The notes: generated by a model from the letters alone, not told the origin. 64,000 nucleotides of DNA from Acidobacteriaceae bacterium (GCA_003156805.1 PMHV01000051.1:1-64000), one strand, 5' to 3'; shown: positions 44,783-54,951, counted from the stretch's first letter. Translations and numbers: made by a program.

Positions 44783-46984
44783 TTAGCGTGCGGGCTGGAA
44801 GTCGGCCTCGCCGAACTGCCATAACAGAAACGACATTTCGTCGGCGAACTCGAGGTCGTGCTGGCTGCGAGTCGAACCCATGCCGTGGCCGGCGTCGTAA
44901 TCCACGCGCAGCAGGATGGGCTTTTTGCTGGAAGTGGAGGCTTGCAGCCGCGCCGCCATCTTGGCGGGCTGCGAAGGATCGACGCGCGGATCGTTGATGC
45001 CCGCGGTGAGCAGCACGCCCGGATAAGCCGTACCGTTTTTGACGTGTTGATAGGCGTCCATGGCGTAAAGGCCTTTGAAGCCGTCTGGAGTTGTGACGGT
45101 ACCGAACTCCGAGATATTGGGCGGACCGTTGGGAGTGAACTCCATGCGCAGAGCGTTGGAGCAGCCCACGCGGATCAGCGCTCCGGCGAACAGGTCGGGC
45201 CGCTGCGTGATGGCCCCGCCGATCAGAATGCCACCGGCGCTGGTGCCTTCGCCGGAGAGACGATGCGGACTCGTATACTTGTTTGCGATGAGGTATTGGG
45301 CGCTGGCGATGAAGTCGTCGATGGTGTGCTGCTTGGTGAGTTTGTAGCCCGCGCGATACCACTCTTCACCGTATTCACCGCCGCCGCGGACGTGGGCGAA
45401 TGCGATCACGCCGCCGCGCTCCAGCCAAGCCAGCCAAACCGGATCGAAGTAGGCGTCGTAGGAAATGCCGTAGGCGCCGTAGCCGACGAGATGCGTGGGA
45501 TGGTTGCCATCCAGTTTGAGGTTTTTAGGGCGGATGATGGAAAGCGGAATCATGGTGCCATCGTCGCTCTTGGCCTTTACTTCCACTGACTCATAAGCCG
45601 ATGTATCGATCGGCAACGGCGGTTGGATTCCCGTGTCGCTGACGGTTTTTTGCTTCGCATCGTATTTCATCCAAAGCGGAGAAGTAGTCCAGGAAACGAC
45701 GTGGACCAGAGCGCCGGCTTCGGTGGGCGTGACCGAAATGTCGGCCACAGATTTGCCTTCGCCCGCGGGGATGGGTTCGATTCTTCCGTCGAAGGAGAGA
45801 CGCCTCATCCGGCCAATGCCCCCGTCAAGATCGCGGATGTAGATGCCGTCCGCGGCCACGTCGGCTTCCTGGATTACGACTTCGCTCGCGGGCACGACGA
45901 CCGTGGCGTGGGCGACCTCGGGATCCTTGAGGCTGGTGCGGACGACTTCGTAGCGCGGCTTGTTCTTATGAGTGAGAAGGTAAATGTCGTCTTTGTAGAC
46001 GTCGTAGCGAATCACGGCGTCATCCACATCAACGAGCTTTTTCCACGCGACGACGGATGATTTCAGCTGATCGAACGGAACGTAGTAAGCAGTGAGCTCG
46101 TTCTGGGTTCCGTGGGCCACGAGGCCGAAGAAATAGGGCGAGGCCGGCGAGAAAGTGACGAAGCTGAGGTCGTTATCGTCGATTTTGACGTCTGGCGAAT
46201 AACCGTAACCGAAGATGAAGCGATCGTGGTCGGGATCGTCGCCGAGTTGGTGAATGTAGACGCGGCTGCGCTGCTCGAAGGCGGTCTTGGGCATGTCGGG
46301 CGTAACCTTCTGCAGGCGGTTGTAGACGAACGACTTGTTCCCCGGCAGCCAGCCAATGGCGCCGAAGCGGGCGCGGTCGATCGCATCGGGGAGCACCTTG
46401 CCTGAGGCCGTTTCGAGAACACGAATGACGCTATTTTCCGAACCTCCGGGCGAGATGCCATAGGCTACGAGCGCGCCATCGAGCGAGGGCTGAAAATAAT
46501 CGATGGAATAGTGGACGCCGTCTTTCGTCAGAAGTTCGGGATCGACGAGCAGGCGCTCTTTGGCTCCGGTGCTGTCCTGAACATAGAGCTTGACGTTGTC
46601 GGCGCCGACATCGGCTTTGAGATAAAACGTCTTTCCGCCCCAAACCTGCGTGCCTCGGACCCGGGTGCTCGCCGTATCCAGAGCCTTTACCCGCGCCAGG
46701 AATTTCTCGCGTCCCGGGATGCCGGTCAAAGTGGAGCGGGTGTAGTCGTCCTGCGCCTTCAGCCACTGCGCGACTTTGGCGTCGTGCCAGTTCTCAAGCC
46801 CGCGATAGGGGTCGGTGATACTCTGGCCGTAGAAGACTTCGGTTACGTCGTGACGCTCGGCGGGTGGAGGTCCAGACTGGCCTCTGGATAGTGAGGGCGC
46901 GACGCACGCTGCAATTACAGCCGAGGCAAGGGCGATGTGGAAAGAAAGCGCGGTCCGGGCTTGAGGAAGTTCGCTGGACGGCAT
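44783..46984 (-). CDS. exported prolyl oligopeptidase (S9A family)
   Basis: Serine peptidase of 733 residues cleaving after proline in short peptides. A signal peptide is visible (ALSFHIALASAVIAACVAPS). The N-terminal 7-blade propeller runs to about 440; the alpha/beta-hydrolase part follows. Catalytic Ser is in GEGTSAGGILIGGA, Asp in GINDPRVDPSQPAK and His in DYDAGHGMG. Start ATG 46984 has CAGGAG 7 bases upstream. Stands alone, probably used to take up peptide amino acids. Confidence 0.95.
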   Translation of the reverse strand: MPSSELPQARTALSFHIALASAVIAACVAPSLSRGQSGPPPAERHDVTEVFYGQSITDPYRGLENWHDAKVAQWLKAQDDYTRSTLTGIPGREKFLARVKALDTASTRVRGTQVWGGKTFYLKADVGADNVKLYVQDSTGAKERLLVDPELLTKDGVHYSIDYFQPSLDGALVAYGISPGGSENSVIRVLETASGKVLPDAIDRARFGAIGWLPGNKSFVYNRLQKVTPDMPKTAFEQRSRVYIHQLGDDPDHDRFIFGYGYSPDVKIDDNDLSFVTFSPASPYFFGLVAHGTQNELTAYYVPFDQLKSSVVAWKKLVDVDDAVIRYDVYKDDIYLLTHKNKPRYEVVRTSLKDPEVAHATVVVPASEVVIQEADVAADGIYIRDLDGGIGRMRRLSFDGRIEPIPAGEGKSVADISVTPTEAGALVHVVSWTTSPLWMKYDAKQKTVSDTGIQPPLPIDTSAYESVEVKAKSDDGTMIPLSIIRPKNLKLDGNHPTHLVGYGAYGISYDAYFDPVWLAWLERGGVIAFAHVRGGGEYGEEWYRAGYKLTKQHTIDDFIASAQYLIANKYTSPHRLSGEGTSAGGILIGGAITQRPDLFAGALIRVGCSNALRMEFTPNGPPNISEFGTVTTPDGFKGLYAMDAYQHVKNGTAYPGVLLTAGINDPRVDPSQPAKMAARLQASTSSKKPILLRVDYDAGHGMGSTRSQHDLEFADEMSFLLWQFGEADFQPAR

Positions 46985-47231
46985 TGTAGGCTCCTGTTGG
47001 GACCTGAACTTAGGATGGATTCCTCGACTGAGGATGATACCAGACGGCGGCGGACCCGACCCTCCCAGGCGGGGTTGTTACCTTCGCTTCGACCAGCTTC
47101 TTGACACTGCGCCCGCCCCGAGCGAGACTCCAATTATTGCCGTTCGAAAGTTGACGGGCATTCTCTCGCGACGCCGGGCCGGATTGCGTCACATTCTGCC
47201 GGTTCACGAGATATAGCAGCACGCTTGCGCC

Positions 47232-48779
47232 ATGGATAACCGCTCAATTCTGGATCGCAGTTCTACATCGCCAGCGGCGGAGAAGGATGTGCGGGACAAA
47301 AGCGCAAGCCGGAGCGCGACTGCGGGCGTTTCGTCGGGAATCGCCGGGGCGGATGCATTGAACGCGGCAAGCGGGTCGAGTCCTGCGGCTTCTCCGTCAG
47401 CCGAAGAGGGGCTGCGGTTTCCCGGCGAGGACGCCGGCCGTTCTCTCGCGGAAGTGGCGCAACGGGACCTCGATGCCGCATTGCAGCTGCTGGCCGAGCG
47501 CGCGAAGTACATTACCGGCGCAACAGGAGCGGCCATCGCTTTGCGCCGCGGCCAACTGCATGACATGCTCTGCCGGGCCAGCGACGGTGCAAACGCGCCG
47601 GAACTGGGCGCGCTGCTTTCGACCGAACAAGGACTTTCGGGCGAGAGCGTGCGCACGCGCAAGCCGCTGCGCTGCGACAATGCCGAGACCGACGCGCGCG
47701 TGAACCGCGAGAGCTGCCGTGAGTTGGGCATCGCGTCAGTGGTGATTATGCCAATCTTGAGCGGGGAGCAAGTGCTGGGCGTTTTTGAGTTGTTTTCCGA
47801 GAAGCCCAATGCCTTCGATGAGCGCGATCTCTCGGCGCTCGAGCGCCTGGGAGAAATGGTGGAAACGGCGGTGGCGCATGCGGTGGCAGCGCAGCTGCTG
47901 CCCGGCTTGCGTCCGGTTACGCCTGAGAGCAGCGTGGTGAACGCTGAAGCGAGCCAGCGCGAGGCAAGGCCTGCGGCATCCCGTGCCGAAGCTGCGCCTT
48001 CGACTCCGTCTTCCTCAGTTGGGTCTGCCTTGGTTTCACCTGTCGCGGCGGAGCCTGCCGCATTTCCACCTGCGGCAGTCGGGCCGAAGGATTCGGCTGG
48101 GAAAGACGAGACTGGGAAGAAGCCGCTGTTCTGGACGGCACCAGTGCGCGCCGAGAGTGCGTCGCACCCGGCTGCGGGGGACCCCAAGCCTGTCACGGTT
48201 CCGCCGGGACTGAGCAGTCTGCAGAAGTGCCAGGCTTGCGGCTTTCCCGTGTCCAGGGGACGCGTGCTTTGTGTGGAGTGTGAACAGAAGCAAAGTCGCG
48301 GGGAGCAACTTCCCCAGCCGCCGCTGGCGACCAATGCCGCGGAAGAGCGAGATCGGCAAAAGCCTGTACCGGAGGCGGAGATTCCGCTTGCTACAGCGAA
48401 TGTTCGGGCGGGCGCTGTCGCCGCGACGGTTCCTTCGGTTGCGTTACAAAACCAGCCCGCAGTTTCGCTGCGTCACGAGGCTTCTGCGCCGATCCCCAAC
48501 GCATTGGCGACTGCCGGCTCCCCCCACTTGGCGGTCTCTTTGCCGGATGAGGCTGTCGTTACGAAAGAAGCGGAGGTCGAGCAAAAGACCGCAGCCAAGC
48601 CTGAAAGATCTGAAAGTTCCGTACCTGCGTCCGATTCCGGACCGTCTTCCGACAACCGGCCGACGTTGTTCGAGGCCCCGGCTGAGCCTTCCCGATCGTG
48701 GCTCGTGGCCAACAAATACCTACTGGGAGCAATGCTGGTGGTCGTGATCGTCGTGGCAGCCATTGTATGGCTGCGGTAG
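47232..48779 (+). CDS. GAF-domain protein with zinc-ribbon and C-terminal membrane anchor
   Basis: 515 residues of unknown role. A GAF domain at about 70-215 (LLAERAKYITGATGAAIALR, SVVIMPILSGEQVLGVFELF) is followed by a long Pro/Ala/Ser-rich linker, a four-cysteine zinc-ribbon at about 330-352 (CQACGFPVSRGRVLCVECE), another disordered stretch and a single membrane helix at the very end (YLLGAMLVVVIVVAAIVWL). The anchor at the C-terminus would leave the GAF and zinc-ribbon in the cytoplasm. No kinase or cyclase output domain is present. I do not know a named family with this order. Confidence 0.8.
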   Translation: MDNRSILDRSSTSPAAEKDVRDKSASRSATAGVSSGIAGADALNAASGSSPAASPSAEEGLRFPGEDAGRSLAEVAQRDLDAALQLLAERAKYITGATGAAIALRRGQLHDMLCRASDGANAPELGALLSTEQGLSGESVRTRKPLRCDNAETDARVNRESCRELGIASVVIMPILSGEQVLGVFELFSEKPNAFDERDLSALERLGEMVETAVAHAVAAQLLPGLRPVTPESSVVNAEASQREARPAASRAEAAPSTPSSSVGSALVSPVAAEPAAFPPAAVGPKDSAGKDETGKKPLFWTAPVRAESASHPAAGDPKPVTVPPGLSSLQKCQACGFPVSRGRVLCVECEQKQSRGEQLPQPPLATNAAEERDRQKPVPEAEIPLATANVRAGAVAATVPSVALQNQPAVSLRHEASAPIPNALATAGSPHLAVSLPDEAVVTKEAEVEQKTAAKPERSESSVPASDSGPSSDNRPTLFEAPAEPSRSWLVANKYLLGAMLVVVIVVAAIVWLR

Positions 48780-49001
48780 CTCTCGACCTTAATCTTTGAC
48801 GTTTAGTCTACGTTCCTGTCTGCATTCCTTCTGGGCGAGTTTCCCGGCATGTCGATTTCTCGCGGGTCGGCCGAAGCGGCGTCCCCGCCTGCAGCGGCTC
48901 CTGCAGCTGCTTCTGCGTATGTCTCGCGTTCATTGTCGCGGTACAAGCCAAGCGATTACAATCCGTGTCCTGAGCTTTGGAGGGCTGACTTGCAACACTC
49001 G

Positions 49002-50519
49002 ATGTCTGCAGTGCTGCGCCGTTGCTTTGCATTTGTCATTTTGACCGCGCTGGCTGTTGCGCAGACCGCCGAACAGCGCGCGGCCCGGTATCTCGATTCT
49101 GTGCGCAAGCAGCCTCCGTTGCTGCTGGCGTTTTTGCGCGACCTGCCCAAGGGCGGAGATCTGCACAACCATCTGGACGGAGCCATCTATGCCGAGGATC
49201 TGATCGACTTCGCGGCCTCGAGCGGGCTGTGTGTGGATCGAACGTCTTCGCTCCTGATCGCGCCGCCATGCGATCCGTGCGAAAACTACACCGCCAAACC
49301 TGCGGCGCAGTGCGCCTACGGCGATCACGTGCTTTACGGCCAGATGATCGACGCGTGGTCGATGCGGAACTGGAGGCCCGGCGATGAATCGGGCCACGAT
49401 CACTTCTTTGCCACGTTCGACAAGTTTAGGCTGGCTTCGCACTTGCACGCAGCCGAGGGAATTGCGGCAGCCACGAATCGCGCGGGCATGGATCATTTGC
49501 AGTACGTGGAGTTCATGCACACCGCCGATGGCGGCGCGACGGTGCAACTCGGAATGAAAGTGGGATGGGAGCCGGACTTTCCCAAGATGCGTGACAGGCT
49601 GCTGGCTGGCGGTTTGAAGGATGTAGTTGTGGAAACCAGCAAGAAGCTCGCAGCCGACCAAGCTCGCGCGTTGGAAATTCTCAAATGCGGCACGCCCGAG
49701 GCCGCGCCCGGATGCAACGTAACTGTGCGCTATCTTTATCAAGTGCTGCGCGGATTGCCGAAGGAAGTTGTGTTCACGCAGATTTTGCTGGGCTTTGAGC
49801 TGGCTTCGTCGGATCCTCATTTTGTCGGATTGAACCTGGTGATGCCCGAGGATTGGTATGTGCCCCTCCGCGACTTCGATGAGCACATGGCGATGCTGGA
49901 TTATCTGCACGGCATTTATCCCAAGGTGCACATCAGCCTTCACGCGGGCGAACTCGCGATGGGCCTGGTGCCACCCGAAGACTTGACGTTTCACATTCGC
50001 GCGTCAGTGGAGCAGGGTCACGCCGAGCGCATTGGACACGGCGTGGATGTGATGAATGAGAAAGATCCGATTAGGTTGCTCAAGGAGATGGCTGACCGCA
50101 ACGTGCTGGTCGAGATCTGCCTGACCTCGAATGATCTGATCCTGGGGGTGAGTGGGGACGACGATCCCCTGCCGGTTTATATGAAATATGGCGTGCCGGT
50201 GGCGCTGGCCACAGACGATGAAGGCGTGTCGCGATCGGACATGACGCATGAATATCTCCGGGCGGTGGAAACCTACCATCTCTCGTATGCCGACTTGAAG
50301 CGCATGGCGCGGCAAGGCCTGGAGCACAGCTTTTTGCCGGGAAAAAGTTTGTGGACGGAGACTAAGCCGATGTTTCGCATGGTCGCGGCGTGCTCCGCCA
50401 ATCCTGCGAATGTCGGGAAATCCTCCGCCGATTGCGAGAAGTTTCTTTCGGCAAACGAACGGGCGCGCATGCAGTGGAAACTGGAGCGCGAGTTCGCGAA
50501 TTTCGAAAAGAAGTATTAG
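49002..50519 (+). CDS. exported adenosine deaminase-family protein
   Basis: 505 residues. The start is set at ATG 49002, giving a signal peptide (MSAVLRRCFAFVILTALAVA, cleavage near AVAQ); an in-frame TTG at 48990 has GGAGGG at better spacing, and the frame opens at 48849. Metal and catalytic motifs of the ADA/ADGF superfamily are present: GDLHNHLDGAIY (HxH), ISLHAGE (His and catalytic Glu), ERIGHGVDV and ALATDDEGVSRSD (Asp pair). Length exceeds cytosolic ADA, as in secreted ADGF-type enzymes. Likely deaminates adenosine outside the cytoplasm. It is followed closely by purine nucleoside phosphorylase. Confidence 0.88.
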   Translation: MSAVLRRCFAFVILTALAVAQTAEQRAARYLDSVRKQPPLLLAFLRDLPKGGDLHNHLDGAIYAEDLIDFAASSGLCVDRTSSLLIAPPCDPCENYTAKPAAQCAYGDHVLYGQMIDAWSMRNWRPGDESGHDHFFATFDKFRLASHLHAAEGIAAATNRAGMDHLQYVEFMHTADGGATVQLGMKVGWEPDFPKMRDRLLAGGLKDVVVETSKKLAADQARALEILKCGTPEAAPGCNVTVRYLYQVLRGLPKEVVFTQILLGFELASSDPHFVGLNLVMPEDWYVPLRDFDEHMAMLDYLHGIYPKVHISLHAGELAMGLVPPEDLTFHIRASVEQGHAERIGHGVDVMNEKDPIRLLKEMADRNVLVEICLTSNDLILGVSGDDDPLPVYMKYGVPVALATDDEGVSRSDMTHEYLRAVETYHLSYADLKRMARQGLEHSFLPGKSLWTETKPMFRMVAACSANPANVGKSSADCEKFLSANERARMQWKLEREFANFEKKY

Positions 50520-50548
50520 CAGCGCTGAAGAGACTGAGTCGCCCTCTT

Positions 50549-51388
50549 ATGGACGAACAATTCACGCTCGCGGAAACGGCTGCAAGGTCTGTTTTAGAAC
50601 GGACTCCGCTGCGTCCACGGATTGGTCTTGTTCTCGGTTCGGGCCTGGGCGGCTTTGCCGATTCCCTCGACGACGCGGCGCGAATCCCCTATGCAGAGAT
50701 TCCCGCGTTTCCGCGCTCGACTGCGATCGGCCACGCCGGACAGATGGTGGTTGGCAACGCGGGCGCCGTGCCTGTGGCCGTGATGCAGGGGCGTGTCCAT
50801 CTTTACGAAGGTTACACGGCGCAGGAGGTTGCATTTCCGATGCGAGTATTCAGCCGCATGGGAATTCGCTCCGTCATTCTTACCAACGCGGCGGGCGGAA
50901 TCAATCTCAGCTATTCGCAGGGAGCGCTGGTGCTGATTCGCGACCACATCAATTTGCAGGGGCAGAATCCGCTGACCGGAGCCAATGACGACCGCTTCGG
51001 CATGTGCTTCCCCGACATGACGCAAGCCTATGCGAGGGCGTATCGCGAGATGGCGCGCGAGGAAGCGAACAAGCTTGGGACGATGCTGCACGAAGGCATT
51101 TATGCCGGACTGCTGGGGCCGAGTTACGAGACTCCGGCGGAGATCGAATACTTGCGCAGGATTGGCGCGGACCTGGTGGGAATGTCAACCGTTTGCGAGG
51201 TGATCGCGGCGCGGCACACGGGAATCAAAGTATTGGCGATCTCCTGCGTCACCAACATGGCTGCGGGAATTCTCGATCAGCCGCTCTCGCACGCCGAGGT
51301 GATGGAGACCGGAGAGCGGGTGAAGACTACGTTCGAAGCTTTGCTGCGAGCCGTGCTGCCGCGCGTGGCGCAGGATATCGGTTCGTAG
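50549..51388 (+). CDS. purine nucleoside phosphorylase (trimeric PNP family)
   Basis: 279 residues from ATG 50549, 29 bases after the adenosine deaminase stop; the frame opens earlier at 50390 within that gene. Converts inosine or guanosine plus phosphate to base and ribose-1-phosphate. Marks: LVLGSGLGGFADS (phosphate loop), GHAGQMVVG, GRVHLYEGY, TNAAGGINL, GPSYETPAEIEYL and ISCVTNMAAGIL. The deaminase-PNP pairing suits the order adenosine to inosine to hypoxanthine. No signal peptide, so it acts in the cytoplasm. Confidence 0.95.
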   Translation: MDEQFTLAETAARSVLERTPLRPRIGLVLGSGLGGFADSLDDAARIPYAEIPAFPRSTAIGHAGQMVVGNAGAVPVAVMQGRVHLYEGYTAQEVAFPMRVFSRMGIRSVILTNAAGGINLSYSQGALVLIRDHINLQGQNPLTGANDDRFGMCFPDMTQAYARAYREMAREEANKLGTMLHEGIYAGLLGPSYETPAEIEYLRRIGADLVGMSTVCEVIAARHTGIKVLAISCVTNMAAGILDQPLSHAEVMETGERVKTTFEALLRAVLPRVAQDIGS

Positions 51389-51425
51389 CCTTCGGTCGCC
51401 GCGGAAATGCGAGCTCCCTCGAAAC

Positions 51426-52373
51426 TCATTTTGCTGCGCGCGGAATTGAGAATTCCACCGGCGGAATTATGCCGTAGGTTGCGGAAAAGCTGTCCTGATT
51501 TACGGCCAGCGCCAGATATCCGCGCGAGTCGATATAGAACAATGGTTGCTTCAGCGGCACATCGCTGAAAGTATTGACGAACTTCATCGTCATTTTCTTT
51601 CCGCCCAGTTCCACTGGAACATCCTGGCCGTGCTGGTAGCCGAGTTTGAAGAAAACGCCTTCCTCGACGTTGGTTACCAGGTTGCCGAATGGGCCGTCGG
51701 TGGCAATTACTTCGCCGGTCAATCCATGATCGTCGAGCTTCGCCGCTTTCAAATTCAAGCGCACAAGATTCTTGATCGGGATTTCGGGACCGACTGTGGT
51801 CCAGTCGTCGCCGCGGGCCAAATGCGCGCCGGCCGGCGAGAAAACATCGCGGCCGTGAAAGGTGGAGGAAAGTTTGGCGCCGATCATCCAGTTGGTATTG
51901 GTGATTTCGCGCGCCGCTTCGATGCCGTCGCGCTGCTCGATCAGCGTGAGCAGGCCGTTATCGGGGAGCACGAAATATTGTCCGCGCTTCGATTTGGCCA
52001 CGATGGCTTTGCGCGCGCTGCCCACGCCGGGATCGATAACCACCACGAACACCGTTCCCGCCGGATAATAGGGCGCGGCGCCGTCAAGAAAACGTGCGCC
52101 ATCGAGAATCGAAAACGGCGTGACCTGGTGGCTGAGGTCGACGATACGAACGTCCGGCATGATCGAATACATCACGCCGCGGCAGATCGCGACGGAGTCG
52201 TCTACCACTCCAAAGTCGGTCATGAAGACGATGGTCGGCGGATATTTCTGAGTTGGCTCGCTGGCGGCCAAGATGGACGGGGCAAAAGCCGCCAGCGAAA
52301 CGAGAGCCAACAGTGCCGGAAGAATTTTTCGCTGATGCATGTGAGCGCGGCGGGATGAATTCATCGCGTGCAT
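51426..52373 (-). CDS. exported SAM hydroxide adenosyltransferase (DUF62/chlorinase-like)
   Basis: 315 residues. Family members use S-adenosylmethionine and water to give adenosine and methionine. Motifs: TIVFMTDFGVVDDSVAICRG, IVDLSHQV, VVVIDPGVGSARK, VLPDNGLLTL and STFHGRDVFSPAGA, with IATDGPFGNLVTNV in the C-terminal barrel. A signal peptide (ILPALLALVSLAAFAPSILA) precedes the domain, unusual because SAM is cytoplasmic. Convergent with the adenosine deaminase/PNP pair; stop-to-stop gap 37 bases. ATG 52373 is the first start; ATGs at 52364 and 52340 are alternatives. Confidence 0.88.
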   Translation of the reverse strand: MHAMNSSRRAHMHQRKILPALLALVSLAAFAPSILAASEPTQKYPPTIVFMTDFGVVDDSVAICRGVMYSIMPDVRIVDLSHQVTPFSILDGARFLDGAAPYYPAGTVFVVVIDPGVGSARKAIVAKSKRGQYFVLPDNGLLTLIEQRDGIEAAREITNTNWMIGAKLSSTFHGRDVFSPAGAHLARGDDWTTVGPEIPIKNLVRLNLKAAKLDDHGLTGEVIATDGPFGNLVTNVEEGVFFKLGYQHGQDVPVELGGKKMTMKFVNTFSDVPLKQPLFYIDSRGYLALAVNQDSFSATYGIIPPVEFSIPRAAK

Positions 52374-52468
52374 TCCCTGGAAAATATTTCAAATTAAAAC
52401 CGGGATTCCGACTGAGGCGCAATTGTAAACGGAGAAGGCTCAGAACGGAACGACGTGGGTAAACAGAA

Positions 52469-52497
52469 TCAGGGACAGCCCAAGTGACTGTCCCTGA
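52469..52497 (-). terminator. hairpin terminator of the superoxide dismutase gene
   Basis: Perfect 10-base stem TCAGGGACAG / CTGTCCCTGA around a 9-base loop, 22 bases past the sod stop. Minus-strand sequence continues TTCTGTTT, a modest T-rich tail. Confidence 0.65.
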
Positions 52498-52518
52498 CGG
52501 GTTGTGCTGGTTTCGATC

Positions 52519-53169
52519 CTATCGCGCCGCTAACGCGGGCTCGTGGACTGCCTTGCCGGACTTGAAGGCTTCGTAACGGGCGTTGATTTCGTCCCAGTTG
52601 ACGACATTCCACCAAGCCGCGAGGTATTCGGGACGGCGGTTGTTGTACTTGAGATAGTAGGCGTGTTCCCAGACGTCGTTGCCGAAGATGGGATGGAGGC
52701 CTTGCGAGATCGGATTGTCCTGGTTCGGCGTGGAGATAATTTGCACTTCGCCGCCCGTTTTTCCCGCGAGCCAGACCCATCCCGAGCCGAACTGCTTGAC
52801 GCCGGCATCGTTGAACTTGGTTTGAAAATCCTTGAAGTTGCCGAAGGCTTTGGTGATAGCTTGCGCGATGGGGCCGGTAGGATCGCCGCCTCCTTTGGGC
52901 TTCATGATCTTCCAGAACATGGTGTGGTTGACGTGGCCGCCGCCATTGTTGCGGACCGCGCCGCGAATGTCTTCGGGAATGGAGTTGAGGTCACGGATGA
53001 GGTCTTCGGGACTCTTCTTGAAGAGGTCGGGATGCTTCTCCAGCGCGGCGTTGAGGTTCTTCACGTATGCGCCGTGATGCAGGTCGTGATGGATGGTCAT
53101 TGTCTGCTTGTCGATGCTGGGTTCGAGCGCCGCATAGTCATACGGCAGGGGCGGTAGTTCATGAGCCAT
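52519..53169 (-). CDS. superoxide dismutase, Fe/Mn family
   Basis: 216 residues. Metal ligands: His in [11 protein letters not shown] and MFWKIM-upstream NHTMFW, Asp and His in [28 protein letters not shown] is a family signature. Full length for Fe/MnSOD. ATG 53169 is followed on the plus side by a 149-base gap to msrQ, likely the promoter. Metal preference cannot be read reliably. Neighbours msrQ and msrP also fight oxidative damage. Confidence 0.95.
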   Translation of the reverse strand: MAHELPPLPYDYAALEPSIDKQTMTIHHDLHHGAYVKNLNAALEKHPDLFKKSPEDLIRDLNSIPEDIRGAVRNNGGGHVNHTMFWKIMKPKGGGDPTGPIAQAITKAFGNFKDFQTKFNDAGVKQFGSGWVWLAGKTGGEVQIISTPNQDNPISQGLHPIFGNDVWEHAYYLKYNNRRPEYLAAWWNVVNWDEINARYEAFKSGKAVHEPALAAR

Positions 53170-53318
53170 GATTGTTTCCTCCAGATTTTCTCGATCTCTA
53201 GTTTCTGATGACGGGATCAGGGGTACGGATTCAGACGGAAATTAGTCTCCCGGGTCAAAAATTGGATGACGGGAATCTCGTCGTGGTTGCGACAAAAGAT
53301 GATCTTACACCCACGCGG

Positions 53319-53951
53319 TCAGTTGCCGGAGATTTCGACCTTGGCTTGCGGTGTTAATGGTCGAGTCGGGCGTAGTTTGGGGGCGAGCCAGGCGACAACC
53401 CGATAGAGCAGAAGCAGAGCCAGAACGAAAGCGTATTCGAGCGGTTTGCGGAGATCGGCTTTGACCAGCCAGATGTAATGAATGACTCCGGCGGTCGCAC
53501 TGAGATAAATCAGGCGATGCAGCCATTGCCAGCGTTTCCCGCCGAGGCGACGAATCCAGCCTTTGGTGGAAGTGAGGGCCAGCGGAATCATGAGGACAAA
53601 GCCGGTGAATCCTGCGGTGATGAAACGGCGCTTGGCGACATCAGCGAGCATGGCGTGGAAGTCGAAGAACTTGTCGAGCCAAACGTAAGTGAGGAAGTGG
53701 AGCGTGCCGTAGAAAAAAGCGAACAGGCCGAACATGCGGCGGAGGTTGATGAGCCAGTACTGGCGGGTGAGTTTCCTCAGCGGCGTGATGGAAAGAGTGA
53801 CGAGGAGAAAAATAAGCGTCCAGTTGCCGGTGGAGTGCGTGATGAACTCGATGGGATTGGCGCCTAGACCGGCGTGAAAAGCCTTCCACACCAGCAGCGC
53901 CAGCGGAACCAGCGCGGCGAAGAAGAGAACGGGCTTGAGGTAGCGAAGCAT
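53319..53951 (-). CDS. msrQ: MsrQ, heme-binding membrane subunit of methionine sulfoxide reductase
   Basis: 210 residues from ATG 53951. Six membrane helices of the ferric-reductase type (GNWTLIFLLVTLSITPLRKLT, MFGLFAFFYGTLHFLTYVW, WLHRLIYLSATAGVIHYIW) with conserved His for heme b. Passes electrons from the quinone pool to MsrP; msrP starts upstream and ends 37 bases before this start. Confidence 0.94.
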   Translation of the reverse strand: MLRYLKPVLFFAALVPLALLVWKAFHAGLGANPIEFITHSTGNWTLIFLLVTLSITPLRKLTRQYWLINLRRMFGLFAFFYGTLHFLTYVWLDKFFDFHAMLADVAKRRFITAGFTGFVLMIPLALTSTKGWIRRLGGKRWQWLHRLIYLSATAGVIHYIWLVKADLRKPLEYAFVLALLLLYRVVAWLAPKLRPTRPLTPQAKVEISGN

Positions 53952-53988
53952 ACAATACAAGTTCGGATACTGGATGTCTCAGCGGCCG

Positions 53989-54951
53989 CTAGAAATTCTT
54001 GCGTAGATCCATGCCGTTGTACAAGCTGGCCACCTGGTCTCCGTAGCCGTTGAACATCAGCGTGGGGCGCTTGAAGAATTCGCCCAGACGGCGCTCTTTG
54101 GCCTGGCTCCAGCGCGGGTGGTCAACGGTCGGATTCACGTTGGAATAAAAGCCATATTCTCTGGGAGCGGAGATGTTCCAGGTATTGACTGGCTGCTTTT
54201 CAGTAAAGCGGATACGTACGATCGCCTTGGCGCTCTTGAAGCCGTATTTCCAGGGCACCACGATCCGCAGCGGAGCGCCGTCCTGATTGGGAAGGTCTTC
54301 GCCGTACATGCCAAAGCAGAGTAACGCGAGAGGATGCATGGCTTCATCCATGCGCAGGCCTTCGACGTAGGGCCAATCGAGAACCTGCCGGCGCTGGCCG
54401 GGCATCTGCGTCATGTCGAGAATGGTGGTGAACTCGACGAATTGCGCCTTGCCCAGAGGGTTCGCCCGTTTGATCAATTCGCTGAGCGAGAAGCCGACCC
54501 AGGGAACCACGATCGACCAGCCCTCAACGCAACGATGGCGGTAAATACGTTCCTCGGGCGGCGCCATCTTGAGGATGGTGTCGATGTCGAGTTGCTGTTT
54601 CTTGGCGACAAGTCCGTCAACGGTCACCTTCCAGGGACGGGTGCGGAAGTTTTTCGCCAGAGTCGCAGGCTCCGTTTTTTCTACTGAGAATTCGTAATAG
54701 TTGTTGTAGTTGGTGACGTCTTTGTAGGGAGTCACTGTTTCCGTGGTGCTGAAGGCGCTCTTCTTGATGCCATCGATCTTGTTGCCCGCGAAGACGGTGG
54801 TCGAAGGAGAAACCAGTTCCCGCAAACCCACTCCGGTCGCGGCAGCAGTTCCTGCGATGGCTGCGCCCGCAAGGAAGTTGCGCCGGTTCAAATACAGGTG
54901 CTGGGGCGTGATTTCAGAAGACGGAATGTCGGGAGCTTTCTTAAACAGCAT
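53989..54951 (-). CDS. msrP: MsrP, molybdopterin-dependent protein-methionine-sulfoxide reductase
   Basis: 320 residues. Twin-arginine signal [20 protein letters not shown] near residues 23-42, so it is folded before Tat export to the periplasm. The Mo-ligand Cys lies in [17 protein letters not shown]; further marks are [32 protein letters not shown] and [17 protein letters not shown]. Repairs oxidised Met in envelope proteins with MsrQ, encoded just downstream. ATG 54951. Confidence 0.95.
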   Translation of the reverse strand: MLFKKAPDIPSSEITPQHLYLNRRNFLAGAAIAGTAAATGVGLRELVSPSTTVFAGNKIDGIKKSAFSTTETVTPYKDVTNYNNYYEFSVEKTEPATLAKNFRTRPWKVTVDGLVAKKQQLDIDTILKMAPPEERIYRHRCVEGWSIVVPWVGFSLSELIKRANPLGKAQFVEFTTILDMTQMPGQRRQVLDWPYVEGLRMDEAMHPLALLCFGMYGEDLPNQDGAPLRIVVPWKYGFKSAKAIVRIRFTEKQPVNTWNISAPREYGFYSNVNPTVDHPRWSQAKERRLGEFFKRPTLMFNGYGDQVASLYNGMDLRKNF

